DNA from: Sordaria brevicollis
Taxonomy: Eukaryota > Ascomycota > Sordariomycetes > Sordariales > Sordariaceae
DNA length: 64,000 bases
Direction: 5' to 3'
Assembly (NCBI GenBank): GCA_033439795.1
Contig: JAUTDP010000001.1
Location: 3,038,001-3,102,000, forward strand
Position numbers and translations under genes: made by a program. Of the stretch, positions 26,133 through 37,261 are shown piece after piece. The notes below the pieces were generated by a model. The model did no database searches, was not told the DNA's origin, and saw only the letters and a program-made list of their open reading frames with translations. Numbering within the stretch: the stretch's first letter is position 1; each line of letters opens with the position of its first letter.

Positions 26133-27091
26133 ACGGCCTGTAATAACTGAAGCTGAAGGTCGAGAGAGGAAGTAGATGTGACGTCCGTTCGGGACTGACT
26201 CTTGGTGAATGTACCCCAATTCTCAAGAAGAAGAGCCATCATCTCGACGATCCTTCGCCTAAAGGTTTTCCCCGTTCTCCAGTTTATGCACACCGGTCAA
26301 CGGCACATCAAAAGCCACACCGAGAGCTTAGACTAGATGTTTGGCTGTGTGACAATAGATAGCGCAGTAAGGAACGCCTCTGTTTCAAAAGCTTTGCCTG
26401 CTGATTTGTTCGTATGAGTGGTCAGACGATAGATGCGCAGTTCATACTGTAGGTATGTTCCGGTTTGCTTGCTTGCTGTCTGTTTCTGGCGGCATAGGTA
26501 AGCCATGTTCCTGGTTGACAGGTTCGAGGTACCCGCGGGTTTGTGTTACTCGACAGAGAAGGGGGTTGAAAATTTATATCGGCCCGAGTTTGACTTTGGC
26601 AGACCAGACCACACGTCGTTGTCCATCGGATTGTCGAGTTTACTTCATTCTCAGCTCAACTCAACGAGCGGTTGTAAGTTGCAAAAGGGGCTGCAGAGCA
26701 CTCCGATCCGAGAGGACGCTGCGGCGTGGAATAGATCGCAGCAAACTCTTTTGCGACATGCCAAATGGCTGGCAGTTTGCTATCTTTGAAGATGCTGGCC
26801 ACCTCCCACGCCGAAGGCCTGCAGAGGCTCGAAACAACCGGTCCTGCAAGTCTGTTCATTTGTAGAATCCATACCCCCATGGATAGATAGAGTCACAGGG
26901 GGGGAAAGATAACCTGGATTTGACAACGGGATATGTAGAAGGATCAAACGCAGGTCAAATGCTGTGCAACAACCCCGCATAATATCCATGGACCAGACCG
27001 GGGTACACTATCCGAAGAAGAGGTGGCTGGGGAGGATCACGGCACTCATCCGACATTATTTCGTTTTATTTCCTAACACATCTGCCCTCCT
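23598..27091. other. Long non-coding stretch between two minus-strand genes
   Basis: About 3.5 kb with normal base composition. The part next to 23,597 should be the promoter and leader of the ACT-domain gene; a possible 5' UTR intron has a GTGAGT donor at about 24,007 on the minus strand and a CTGCAG acceptor near 23,736 (weak). The part next to 27,091 is the 3' side of the methyltransferase-like gene. Many short open frames exist on both strands, none with codon structure or domains I trust. It contains the 52-nt T run listed separately. An unrecognised ncRNA or small multi-exon gene cannot be excluded. Confidence 0.5.
26080..26131. repeat. 52-nt uninterrupted T run (A run on the minus strand)
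   Basis: A perfect homopolymer inside otherwise ordinary intergenic DNA. It could be a long simple repeat, the tail of a minus-strand retroposed sequence, or a sequencing or assembly artefact; homopolymer length is often unreliable. Confidence 0.9.
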
Positions 27092-28903
27092 TTATTTCTT
27101 GATGCCCACGACGACCAGGTTTCGGGGACTCTGGCCATAGTCAAACACCGTCTCCACCCAGCACTCGCGCACAATGTCGGAGTGTTCCTTAAGGAACAGG
27201 TACCGGTCCGTCACGATCAGGGACTCGACCACCATGGCGCTGAAGGCCATCAAGCTCCACACGGCGCTGAGCTCCCTCTTGCGGGGCAGATACTCGGCTT
27301 CGTACTGGGCAATCTCCTCGTCGGTGATGTCGCTCAGCTTCTCGCGCACAATCTCGCTGTACTGGCTAAAGTCCGTGTTGGTCGTCAGCTTGGTGATGGC
27401 TCCGCGGACGTAGGCGCCAAAGGAGGTGTAGCATTGCTTCCTGAGCGAGCCGATCACGACGGGGTTGGTGCTGAAGTTGAAGGGGCTCTCCTTGCCCTCC
27501 TCGTGCCCGCCCTCCCCCTCGTTGGGCCCGTGGTAGACCTTGGAGATGACTCCCTTGTCGAGGAATATCCTTTGCAGGACGGCGCGGTAGAAGTGCCGGG
27601 TGAAGAATGCATCACTCTCCTTGTCTGTCCAGTTTCCGGGAGCCTGACACGCCATCATGCGGGCAGTGATATTGAGTCTGATGCCTTGGTCATTGTAAGT
27701 GGAGAGTTGCTCGCTCATGGGAAACCCTTGAGGATCCCGTCGTTCGGACTCCCTGACAACGCGAGCATTTAATGGTTGAAGTGTTGGCCGGCTGAAGCAA
27801 GGCTTGAAAGTCGGAGGTCCCAGCTTTTCGGTGAGAAGGTTGTAGCAGCAGCCCACAATGGCAACGGCGTGGATGGACGAGTTGAGAACCATGGACCGGA
27901 TGCCGTAGTGAGAGAGGTTGCCGCATGAGTGAATGGACACGGCCATCATGCTAAGATCATCTTCGCTGTGGGTTTCCGTGTACTCCAGCTGTGAGATAAC
28001 AGGGGCCAAGTCGGCGTCTCCCAGCTTGGCGACGACATACTCAATGCTGCCTTTTCCTTCCTCCCGCGCGTAAGTGGCCTGAAGCTCCTTTCTCGATCGC
28101 AGATCAATAGTCGCAATATCCTCGTCTGTCACACCCAATGCCTTTGCGGCACGCTTCAACGCTTCTTCATCGTTGGCTTCTGATGGGTCTACGCTTTCCA
28201 TGATGCGATGGTAGAGCTTCTTGTTGCGTATCCTCTTCTCCCGCTCAGCCAGACCGGACAGAATATCGAGGTCCTTGGCGCCTGCGGTGTTGGCCTCCTT
28301 GCTCTCCACTGCAACAATATGTTTGTTATATGGAGGGCTTGCCAAAGCGCGGCCCAGATAATTCTGGCCACTGCCAAAATCTACCAGGTGCGTCAATTCC
28401 TTTCCCCTAACCCGCGCAACGTCCTCAGTGAGCCTGTCGATATATCCCGAAAACTGAGTAACTTCGTGGACTTTCTTGGTGTTCATGCCCAAAGCTACCT
28501 GGCGAGGAAGAACCGGCAGTTTTGGTTTCGTCGGCTGGAAGGAGCGGCGCAAAGAAAGCTTTCTGATATCCTTGACATACTCAACCAGCGACTGAGGAGG
28601 CTGTCCAGGTTGACCAGTTTGTTCGCTTGTAAGTGCGTCGAGATCATCTCTCATTAGGAAATCCAAAAGAACCATTGGTTCCGTCTGCACCAGGTAGTCC
28701 TGCCATTCCTTTGGTACTGCTGAAACAAAGAGGCCGGGCTCGCTGGTGAAGAAGTCTAGGATGTGAACACCACCGCAGAGAAACTGGAAAAGGTGGGAGT
28801 TGGTCGCAAAGTCCAGGAGGCTGTTGACATATTCGTCCGCAGATGAAAACTCATCCGAGTACGGAAGAGGCTTCTCCGGCCTCGCAGTAAAGTCGACCGT
28901 CAT
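27092..28903 (-). CDS. METTL25/RRNAD1-type methyltransferase-like protein
   Basis: 603 aa, single exon, starting MTVDFTARPE. A Rossmann-type SAM-binding motif appears at about 172-190 (HLVDFGSGQNYLGRAL), followed by the acidic strand IVAVESKE. A second conserved block at about 345-365 (AIVGCCYNLLTEKLGP) is typical of the METTL25/RRNAD1 family (Methyltransf_32 domain), as is the C-terminal DYGQSPRNLVVVGIK. The substrate is not known to me; SAM-dependent methyl transfer is inferred from the fold. It is divergent from the uS13m gene, with 367 bp between the two start codons, so the promoters are probably shared or overlapping. No frame damage, signal peptide or membrane segment. Confidence 0.87.
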   Translation of the reverse strand: MTVDFTARPEKPLPYSDEFSSADEYVNSLLDFATNSHLFQFLCGGVHILDFFTSEPGLFVSAVPKEWQDYLVQTEPMVLLDFLMRDDLDALTSEQTGQPGQPPQSLVEYVKDIRKLSLRRSFQPTKPKLPVLPRQVALGMNTKKVHEVTQFSGYIDRLTEDVARVRGKELTHLVDFGSGQNYLGRALASPPYNKHIVAVESKEANTAGAKDLDILSGLAEREKRIRNKKLYHRIMESVDPSEANDEEALKRAAKALGVTDEDIATIDLRSRKELQATYAREEGKGSIEYVVAKLGDADLAPVISQLEYTETHSEDDLSMMAVSIHSCGNLSHYGIRSMVLNSSIHAVAIVGCCYNLLTEKLGPPTFKPCFSRPTLQPLNARVVRESERRDPQGFPMSEQLSTYNDQGIRLNITARMMACQAPGNWTDKESDAFFTRHFYRAVLQRIFLDKGVISKVYHGPNEGEGGHEEGKESPFNFSTNPVVIGSLRKQCYTSFGAYVRGAITKLTTNTDFSQYSEIVREKLSDITDEEIAQYEAEYLPRKRELSAVWSLMAFSAMVVESLIVTDRYLFLKEHSDIVRECWVETVFDYGQSPRNLVVVGIKK

Positions 28904-29270
28904 GATTTGTTTTGGTTGGGATTATGGCGAGTGGTTGTTCATCTGTATCTGGTCTATCTCACCACGAAATTTTGCAACACTCGTACGGTAAAGTGTTTCG
29001 CAGAGATACCTCTACATCGGATTTGGTAACTTTTATAGTCGACAGCTGGCCGAATGCTTGGCGCCAGCTGTCCGGCGCCTCCAATGCTCCGCTGCGGATT
29101 TTTGCCGGCCAATGCGGGCTCCCCCACGATCCGTCGCCTGCCCGGCAAGCCTGCACGCCCCGGGTTCCATATCGCGAGTTGCGGTTGCTTGGGAGAGTTC
29201 GAGACTCCTCCGCGATTCCTGAACCGAGTTATGCCCTTTGCGACAAGGTGACTTATCGTCGGCTAACAAG
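28904..29270. promoter_or_regulatory. Bidirectional promoter of METTL25-like and uS13m genes
   Basis: 367 bp between divergent start codons. It must drive both transcripts. No TATA box stands out. GC-rich segments with CCGGC and GGCGCC-type words lie near 29,060-29,170. Confidence 0.65.
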
Positions 29271-29776
29271 ATGGTACCTACGGCCCCTACGTTTTTTTAA
29301 CTTGCTGTCTAACCCAGCTAACATTTTTGTCTCTAGGTGTTCATCCTGGGAGTCAACTTCAATGAGCACAAGCTCGTCCAGGTGCGCTCTCCTCTCTCTT
29401 CCAGTCCTTCGTCCCGTGTCGCATTTTCCGAAGAACCGCCCCGATTAACCTTTCGACCCAACAGAAAGCTCTCGAGAGCTTCTACGGCCTAGGCCAGCAG
29501 GCCTCTGCCCGCATTCTGGCCAAATACTCGATCCACCCGCGCGCCAAGATGGGCACCCTCCCGCCCAAGCTCGTCACTGCCCTGACGGCCGAACTGTCGA
29601 CCATGACCATCGAGAACGACGCTAGGAGAATTGTGCAGGACAACATCAAGCGCCTCCGTGACATGGGTACCTACCGCGGTCGTCGTCATGCCATGGGTCT
29701 GCCCGTGCGCGGTCAGCAGACGAGGAACCAGATCGCCAACGCCAGGAAGCTCAACAAGGTCGAGCGCCACGGTTGA
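29271..29776 (+). CDS. sws2: Mitochondrial small-subunit ribosomal protein uS13m (Sws2)
   Basis: 119 aa from three exons: 29,271-29,273, 29,337-29,381 and 29,465-29,776. The first coding exon is only the ATG. Intron 1 (63 nt, GTACCT...CTCTAG, branch GCTAACA) joins ATG to GTGTTCATC to give MVFILGVNFNEHKLVQ. Intron 2 (83 nt, GTGCGC...CAACAG, branch ATTAACC) joins to KALESFYGLGQQ. The protein is a complete uS13 family member: helix-two-turns-helix region with GLGQQASARIL, then DNIKRLRDMGTYRGRRHAMGLPVRGQQTRN. uS13m sits in the head of the mitochondrial small subunit near the P site. The closest known relative in layout is yeast Sws2. It converges with the dipeptidase gene. Confidence 0.92.
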
Positions 29777-30293
29777 GCGGGTTTGGGTCTGTGATGGCGG
29801 GAGTGTTGTTGTTGGAGAACATCATCGTCGCGACGGCATCTGGATATCCATGGGGCACCTTCTTACACGACACTTTGCTCCGGTGGCTGGACCGGATGAA
29901 ATCGCATGGGCAGAGAAGGACGAGCTGTGCCTGATCTGGCGTTAGCCGGATGTCGAAGCTTTTCAAGGCGGGCAAGCAGGCAGACTCGAGTGTACGATAC
30001 GTCAAGCCAGAAACGAAAACCACGCTGAGAAGACGCAAGAGGAATTATAGGCGCGGCGTTGTAGGACAGTTTATCGGATCAAGACAAAATCATAGGGGCA
30101 ACTATTTTTCTTCGACTCGGATCATTCACGATAGACATATATGATACCCAGATTCTCCCATCCAATCTATGCGCTAGCCAGGTCTGGTATATCTACATAA
30201 AATTTGAAGGCTAATCTTACAGGTGTTTACGCCATGAAACTACGCGCAAACACAACTGAGCTGCTTTACGGATCCGGCCATTCAGACGTCTAC
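29777..30293. other. Intergenic region between convergent genes
   Basis: 3' regions of uS13m (+) and the membrane dipeptidase (-). Short open frames here have no recognisable domain. No RNA gene seen. Confidence 0.6.
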
Positions 30294-31824
30294 TTACTCA
30301 GGCATCAACCTTTCCAAATCATCCTCCAAAGCCTGCTCACCAGCAGCCTGCAACTTTTCCGCCACCAACTCAACATCCCTCCAGACACGCAGGATATTAC
30401 CGCCCACCACCTTGCTCGCATCCGCATCACTAACGCCCCGTCTCAACAGCTCGGCCACCAGATCCGGGTAGCGCGAGACATCCTCCAAGCCCTTGGGGAC
30501 AGACATGATACCATCAAAATCGCTGCCCAGACCAACATGATCATACCCAATCAGCTCGCCAATGTGCATAATATGACTCGCCACGTGTTCCAACGTCGAA
30601 TTAGCCGGGTAAAATTCCGGCAGCCCATCGTCCCTATCGGGGGCCGCGACGCATGAGATGAAGTCCGGTGAAAAATTGACCATGACCAGCGAGTTACGCT
30701 CTTTCACCATCTGCAAAACATCATCGGGAACGTTGCGCGGGTGCGGACACAAAGCGTAGGCGCTCGAGTGGCTGAAGATGACGGGGGCCCTGCTCCCTTG
30801 CCACCCCTTGCCTGAGCCTCCAAGAACGTCCTTCATGGTGTCGACGCTGGTGTGGGAGAGGTCGACGATCATGCCGATGCGGTTCATCTCGTTGATTAGG
30901 GCCTCGCCGGCCGGGCTGACGCCGCCCCAGTAGGCCGGGGCCTTTTTGAACGGGTTCTCCTGGAGGGCCGCGTCGGCGTACTTGTTGCCGCAGTTGTGGA
31001 CGAGCGTGGCGTAGCGGACGCCAGCGGCGTGGTAGCGGCGCAGAGTGGCGGCCGAGTTGCCGATTTGGTGCAGCCCTTCGATGCCCATGGGCGAGATGAG
31101 CTGGCGGTGGTGCTTCCAGGCTTTGTAGGCGGCTTTGCTGGAGGTGGCTGGGCCGAGGTCCTTGGGGTAGGCGGTCTTGAGGCGGTCGACTAGGTCGATT
31201 TGTTGGAGGGTGGCCTGGACGGCTGTAGGTTGGGAAAGAGGGTTAATGTCAGAGTTCATCTCATCTCGTTGTGTGATCAAAAGTAAGGATGAAAGGAAAG
31301 TTGAACCAACCGGATAGATAGTTCTCATCAGAGAAATCGGAGCCGTTGGCAGGGCATGGCCAGAACAAACTCCAGAAGGCGCCTCCGTTCATGCCGGCTC
31401 TCAGGCGGGCAAGGTCGACATGACCGGGGAGCGTGCCGTCTTCCCAGCCGGTGGTGAAGTTCTTTTCGTTGATGTGGTTGCCAAAGAAGGCTCGGATCCA
31501 GATTGGTAAATCATCGTGTCCATCTATACGTTTTGTCAGTACTTCGTTTTGATGTATATGAAGAAGACGTTCGTTGGTCTCACCGATCAGTGGAGTGTGC
31601 TTCAAAATCCGCTTCACGCGCTTTTCAATGCTCTTCTCGCCCGCGCCAGTGTTTGACAGGCAACCCGACATGCCATAGCTAACGGGTCGGACGATAAGAT
31701 GAAGCAACAAGAGTGAGATGAACACAGCGCCCCAGAACTTGCGGCCTAGTCCTCGCCGTTGGGGCGTGTTGGGAGCAGTTAAGCGCTCAACATCCCCCAC
31801 CTCGCGGGGCTTGCCTTCTTTCAT
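30294..31824 (-). CDS. Membrane dipeptidase, peptidase family M19
   Basis: 460 aa from three exons: 31,824-31,584, 31,523-31,311 and 31,222-30,294. Intron 1 (60 nt, GTGAGA...GTATAG, branch TACTGAC) joins TPLI to DGHDDLPIW. Intron 2 (88 nt, GTTGGT...CTACAG) has an unusual donor but joins DENYLS to [11 protein letters not shown] exactly as family members read. Zinc ligands are all present: H83 and D85 in DGHDD, E200 in GIEGLHQIG, His in VDLSHTSV, His in FSHSSAY; the catalytic-site Asp is in GLGSDFDG. Residues about 30-50 ([16 protein letters not shown]) form one N-terminal membrane helix, so a type II membrane protein is likely rather than the GPI-anchored form of animals. It cleaves dipeptides. 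Divergent from the RhoGAP gene. Confidence 0.92.
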
Positions 31825-33717
31825 GATGTCTCAAAGATGATTGTTCCGCAATGTGATGGGGCGATGATGGCATTCACGGATCGGTGCTGAAATGGATGAG
31901 GAAAAGGGTGAAGAGGCACGCGTCTGTTTACATTGCGTCGAGTTTCATGTCGTTGAAGGATTATCAATCGCCTAAAAGCTTAGCGGGGTTGGTTCATCTT
32001 AGTGATCCTCCAGGGCACTGAGTTGTCATGCCAGCGACACAGCATATGATACCACGTTTGAAGACATCTAATTATCTTCCTATAGGAGCAAAGCCATTGA
32101 AAACAGAGAGTCCTGGTCGACTATAGACAGTAAGAGAAGTAATCAAAAGATTGAGGTGTTTCCCCATCGTCCTCGAGTTACCCCAAACGTATCGAGATTC
32201 CGTGCTAAGATCTGGGGTGTCTTGGCGTCATATGTGGAAACTTGACAGTGCTGAAACCATAGTGACGGGCCACAGCCCTTGTGAGATCTCACTCTCCATC
32301 TTCCAAACATAGGTATATTTGATACTCAGCTGTTCATAAAGTATTGGTCTGTCTCTCATCCCGTCGGTAATATGATTCTGCTGACTGCTGACTGCCCAAC
32401 TGCCCGATAGTGATGCTTACCTCTAGGTACTTCGTGAGAAAGTATATGTGGGAGTCTTGGCATCATCGGATTCCACTTCGAGGAGGAACAACCGCTGGTG
32501 TGGGGTTCACAGCCCAAAGGGCTCAGCCAGTCCAGCATCGGCGTACCACTGGAAATCTTCAACTTTCCAGAAAACCAAGCACGGGAAATCTAGGCTCCAT
32601 TCTAAAGACCCCTCAACCCCTACACGAGGACGTTGGGGTTATTTTAGGGCGTACATGTACCTCACGTGTGGACCCATGGTCTTCCTTCTGACGCTGCCCC
32701 TCCAATGAAACTTGGAACTGGATGAGACTGGAGATCCTTTCTGAAGAGACAGGCTCGACCGACAGAGAGAGGGACTGGCTGCCCGACGACACAACCCACC
32801 GTGACACCTTCCAGTGGACACCGTCCTGCACTTTCCAACTTTCTGTGCAGACTGCAAGCGCACAACCATCGAGGTCCTGCCTGCCTTCCATTCTGAGTGC
32901 ATCCATCTGCGTGCTGTAGGGTAGAAGTTTGCGTATTTGCCCCTGTTTCACGAATGCCAGTTCGTCCCTTCTGCTTAAGTACTGCCATTTCACTCTGCGA
33001 CATCAAACTGAACCATCGACTCTTCCTTGCTTGTGTTTCGTTCTTCCACTTGCCCTCCGTCCGCTAAAGTCTCCCCAGTGTCTCTTCACAACTTCTCTTC
33101 ACTTTGACACTTCAGCAGGCCAATTTTTGCTCTTGTACTATCAGATTCTTTGTTCCTCGTCCCATCGGCGCCTATTTGCCAGCCTCATCCGTACCCATTA
33201 GAGGTACCCTGCCTACGAGCCATATAGCGATCTCCAGCTATATCCGGATAGTTGGACCCAACGAACGACAAGGAGACCGACATTTGTGCTCCCGCTCCGT
33301 CGAAAGAAGACCACCCCCGCTCGCTGTCACGGTGCCTGCGTCGTCTCCATCCCCGGCCACTCGGCGGCGCTGCGCCCCCCCTTTAATCCCAGACCCGCCA
33401 AACCTACCCACCTTCCCGCCGCCTAGTTCAACTCTCGAGAACGACACTGACGGAATCAACCACCCCGGACCGACTTGGACTGCCCTGGCGGATCGCATAT
33501 CGTATTCACCGGCTTCTCCTCAGTCAGAACTAGACGAGGATTATCAGCTGGGATTCTGCTTGCCTCAGCCTCACTCCAGTGTAGCGCGCCTACCAAAACT
33601 CTGGCTGCCCCTGCTACCACAACTTTTCCCACCGCCCGCCGTTAATTCATCCCAACATCATCGTCCCAGCTACATACCAACCACAGACACTATCGAGCGA
33701 TAGCCCTCCTGACCACA
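31825..33717. promoter_or_regulatory. Divergent promoter region of dipeptidase and RhoGAP genes, with long RhoGAP leader
   Basis: 1.9 kb without a credible gene. From about 32,900 to 33,717 the plus strand is pyrimidine-rich (repeated CCTTC/TCTTCC/CCGCC words) and probably is the long 5' UTR of the RhoGAP mRNA. An open frame of 199 codons crosses it but starts at a non-ATG codon and has no domain. Confidence 0.5.
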
Positions 33718-36559
33718 ATGCCGGGCTTCGCGGACTCCTTCTGGTCTAACGACTACGCCGCAGGTAAGTTGTTTGGCTGTCCCCAGTGTATCCGCTAACT
33801 ATCCGTCCTTGTCGGCCGTGCTGACGCAGAGGTGCTTAGGCCTCGGTGTCCTGTTTGGCAAGCTCCAGCAAGGCGTGGTCGAAAACCGCCAACTCCTGAC
33901 CATCGCTCGCATGCGCGCCGAAGCCGAAGACGTATATGGCCAGCGTCTATCCGAAATCGCCCCTGCTGTTGACAAGATTCCAAATGGCTTCAACCGCGAC
34001 GATGGCGCAAGTGTGCGCAAGGTACGAATCACATGCCGTAAAAGACCAGTATTCACCTTGGTCGAGATAACATTAACTAACTTGTCCCAGGCTTATGAAG
34101 GTGTGCGGACCGAGATGGAAGACGCCTCCAAGAACCACAAGAAGATTGCGCAGAACATTCGAGACCTAGTTGTGAACCCCTTCACGCGCTGGTGCGACGC
34201 CCACGAATCTCGACTACAGAACTCGCAGGAGGAGCTTCAGGCAAAGATCAAGGCTCACGACAAGCAAGCCGAAGTGGTCAAGAAGCTGCGCAGTAACTAC
34301 TTCAACAAGTGCCGTCTGGTTGAGGATCTCGAGGAAGAAAACAAGTTGGCCTTCCAGGATCCGGAATCGGCAGCGAGCCCGAAGCCCAAGCAGCCAATTC
34401 CCGAAATCAAGGTTGAGCCCGAGGAGGAGGAAGATGACGACCCGTATGAGATTGGCGATGAAACCTACTCGCCTGACCAAATCAAGAAGATCCTCGCCCA
34501 CATGCTCAACAACATCAAGATGGGCGAGACCAAGGTCCCAATTCTCGGGACCTACCAGAACACATCGGCCGGCACGGATATTGTCGAATACCTGCAACGG
34601 CATATGGGCACTACAAGCATCAGCTACGCTGAAAGAATCGGCCAGGACCTTATTACCCACGGCTTCTTGCGTCTGATCGGTAATGTCGGAAACACCTTCG
34701 CCAACAGTTCCAGGATGTTCTACCAATGGCGCCCTCAGGCGTTCAAGCTGGCCGGTGTTCCGGAAAAGAAAGCTCCCGTTAGCCGGACATTTTCAATGCC
34801 CGTTAGCGGATCCGAAGGAAGCGACTCGCCAGTTGTCGGTGCGGTGAGTGAGTACCTTGCCAACTGGAACATTCCCGGCGTCAACAACGGGCGCCCTAAT
34901 GAGACTCCGTCTGAGCGCATGCGCCGTGAGGCCAGAGAGGCGGATGAGAAGTACAAGTCGGCTGTCCAGAAGCTGGATGAGATGCGCTGTGAACTTGAGG
35001 AGGCCATCTTTTTGCACCTCAAGTTCCTGGAGCGTTGCGAGCTTGACAGGCTTAAGGCCATCAAGACCGTTGTGCTGGATTTCTCTGGCACTATCAGCAA
35101 CGTCATTCCCAGTCTGCAGTCGACTGTAGACAACATGATGCTCTACCAGGAGACGGTTCAACCGCTGGGCGACCTCCGTTATCTGTTGGAGAACTACCGC
35201 ACTGGCAGCTTTGTACCCAAGGTTGTGACCTACGAGAACTACTACAACAAGGTTGATGAGCAAACTTTCGGTGTTGATCTTGAGGCCCGTGCTCGGGCGG
35301 ATAAGAAGCGTGTGCCGATCATCGTCACTACCTTGCTAACGTATCTGGATCACCACTACCCGGATCTCGAGGGCGATGAGGCTCGCCGTGGAGTATGGCT
35401 TCACGAAGTCTCTCTCAAGGATACCCACAAGCTGCGCGCCAAGGTCAACAATGGCAAGCCTCCTTCGCTGGAAGTCTTCGCAGAGTTTGATGTCCCTACC
35501 GTTGCCAGTCTGTTGAAACTCTACCTACTCGAACTGCCTGGTAAGTTCTACTCTTTACCACGATAAAAGCTTGTATTTGAATAGTTTGCTAACATCGATG
35601 ATCCAGACTCGTTGGTATCCTCTCACGTCTATGAAATCATCCGAACCATATACAACACCACAGCAGACAGCAGCGAAGAAGCCCGTATCCCCGTTCTCCA
35701 GCAGACTCTGTCACAGTTACGCCTCACCAACATCGCCACCCTCGATGCTTGCATGAACCACTTCACACGCTTGATCGAACTTACCTCTGCCGACGAGGAG
35801 TATGTAGCCAAGCTGGCAACTACCTTGGCACCATGCATTCTCCGCCCTCGTACCGAGACATCACTTACCATGGAGGAGAAGCATGCCTACCGCTTGATTC
35901 GCGACCTGTTCGCTCATAAGGATGAGATTTTCAGTGAATTGAAGCGCATGTCCACTCTTGGCGCGTCTGCATCGATCTCGGGAAATAACAACCGTCCACG
36001 CGCAATCTCCACCGATGAGAGCAACCGCAGGGCGCACATGGAGGAGCGAAACCGATTGATCTTGGAGAAGGCCAACGGTAGCAGAAGCAGAGCTACCTCG
36101 CCGGCGCCGGGACCTCGCGCTCACCGTCGTGACAGGAGCGTTGGCGGACCCGAGACCCGGTTCCCCATTTCGCCCAGTGGTGTAACCAGCCCAACGTCCG
36201 GCCAGCAACATGGAAAGAGGCCAAGCTTGGGGCCTGTGTTGCCCAAGAGGTCCAGCCTTGAGGTTCCAGATGAGACCGGCTCAGGTCTGAGCCATCCTGC
36301 TGATGGCAACCTGAATGGTGCTGCTCCTGCTGAAGCCGGGACTCCCAAGAGCGAGACGGCCGACCCCTTGGCGGATAAGCGCAGTAGCCTAGTAGAGAAG
36401 CGTAACAGCTTGGGTCGGAGCGGTGCACGCATGTCGGGCGTCCGTCGCATGCCTGTTGTTCCCCAGACAGCTGCTTCTCAGCAGCCAAGCGGAACGGAAA
36501 AGGAGAACTCAACTGGCCATGCGCCAGTAACGCTCGTGGACGCACCGATGGATTACTAG
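33718..36559 (+). CDS. rgd2: F-BAR/DEP/RhoGAP protein, Rgd2-like
   Basis: 876 aa from four exons: 33,718-33,763, 33,840-34,021, 34,091-35,540 and 35,607-36,559. The ATG has context CACAATG. Introns of 76, 69 and 66 nt (GTAAGT...CTTAG; GTACGA...CCCAG; GTAAGT...TCCAG) join DYAA/GLGVLFGKL, SVRK/AYEGV and ELP/DSLVSS. F-BAR/FCH sequence spans about 5-180 and resumes at about 330-460; a DEP domain (about 205-295) sits between. RhoGAP covers about 470-670, then a Ser/Pro/Arg-rich tail of about 200 residues. The architecture matches yeast Rgd2, which stimulates GTP hydrolysis by Cdc42 and Rho5 and binds curved membrane at growth sites; target GTPases here are inferred. The usual arginine-finger position (GxxR) reads GVWL, so catalysis is uncertain. 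Confidence 0.92.
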
Positions 36560-37260
36560 AGGCAAAGCGTTGGGGCTAGATAAAGGCGGTCGGTTTGGTT
36601 GGGTAGCATTGGAAAAGATGGGAACGTGGTAATTATGACTCGAATGATAACTATGACACTTATCCATATCACTTTATTTTGATGATTGTTATAGGAAAGT
36701 CCTCACCATCTAAATTGGAAGTGCAGAGCGGGTGGGAATGTAGCGCCAAGATCAGCGGCTACAAGTGATACCATTCATATGTCCCTTCTTCAGCCCTATA
36801 GGTCTTGGCCGAGCTACTGATATCGTAGCATGTCGCCGCTAAATTTCCCGGCAGGCCAGTGGAAGAAGGGTCCTGAACCACTGGCTGGGCGGAAGATCGT
36901 CAGGCAGCCCGGTATCGTCGACGGGTAGCGGCGTGTAAACCCTCTGATATCTTGTCCCGGTTTGATACTGAATCTGCATTTCTCCAGGCTGCATTTCTTC
37001 TCGAGTCTTTTGTCCGGCACACAAGTCATCAAAATGCTGTTGATATACCTATACTATTGTCGTCCAGCGGAAGTGTCCACTTGGCGAGGAATTAGAGGCT
37101 ACCTCTAGCTTGGGCGACCGGCCAGCCCATTTCGTGAAGCCGACAAGGGCAATCTTGCCCTGGCCACTATCGGAATTCTTGGATACATACGGCAAAATTT
37201 TTGCGCACATACGGTAACCCACTTTTACTACTAAGTAAGCTGTGCCAGCCACAACGCACG
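36560..37260. other. Right edge of gene island
   Basis: 3' side of the RhoGAP gene followed by about 600 bp of normal-composition DNA. Short open frames on the minus strand look accidental. Composition changes to AT-rich RIP DNA at about 37,260-37,290. Confidence 0.6.
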
Positions 37261-37261
37261 T

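Noticed and set aside
26455..26865. 136-codon plus-strand open frame
   Set aside because: Cys/Arg-rich text without a domain, with other frames open over the same bases; looks accidental.
33104..33703. 199-codon plus-strand open frame before the RhoGAP gene
   Set aside because: Begins at a non-ATG codon, is Pro/Ser-rich because of pyrimidine-rich DNA, and probably is 5' UTR.
33764..33833. Shorter first intron of the RhoGAP gene ending at GACGCAG
   Set aside because: It would shift the reading frame; the CTTAG acceptor at 33,839 gives DYAAGLGVLFGKL, which fits the family.
34214..34726. 170-codon antisense open frame within the RhoGAP gene
   Set aside because: Shadow of a well-supported coding exon; no independent evidence.
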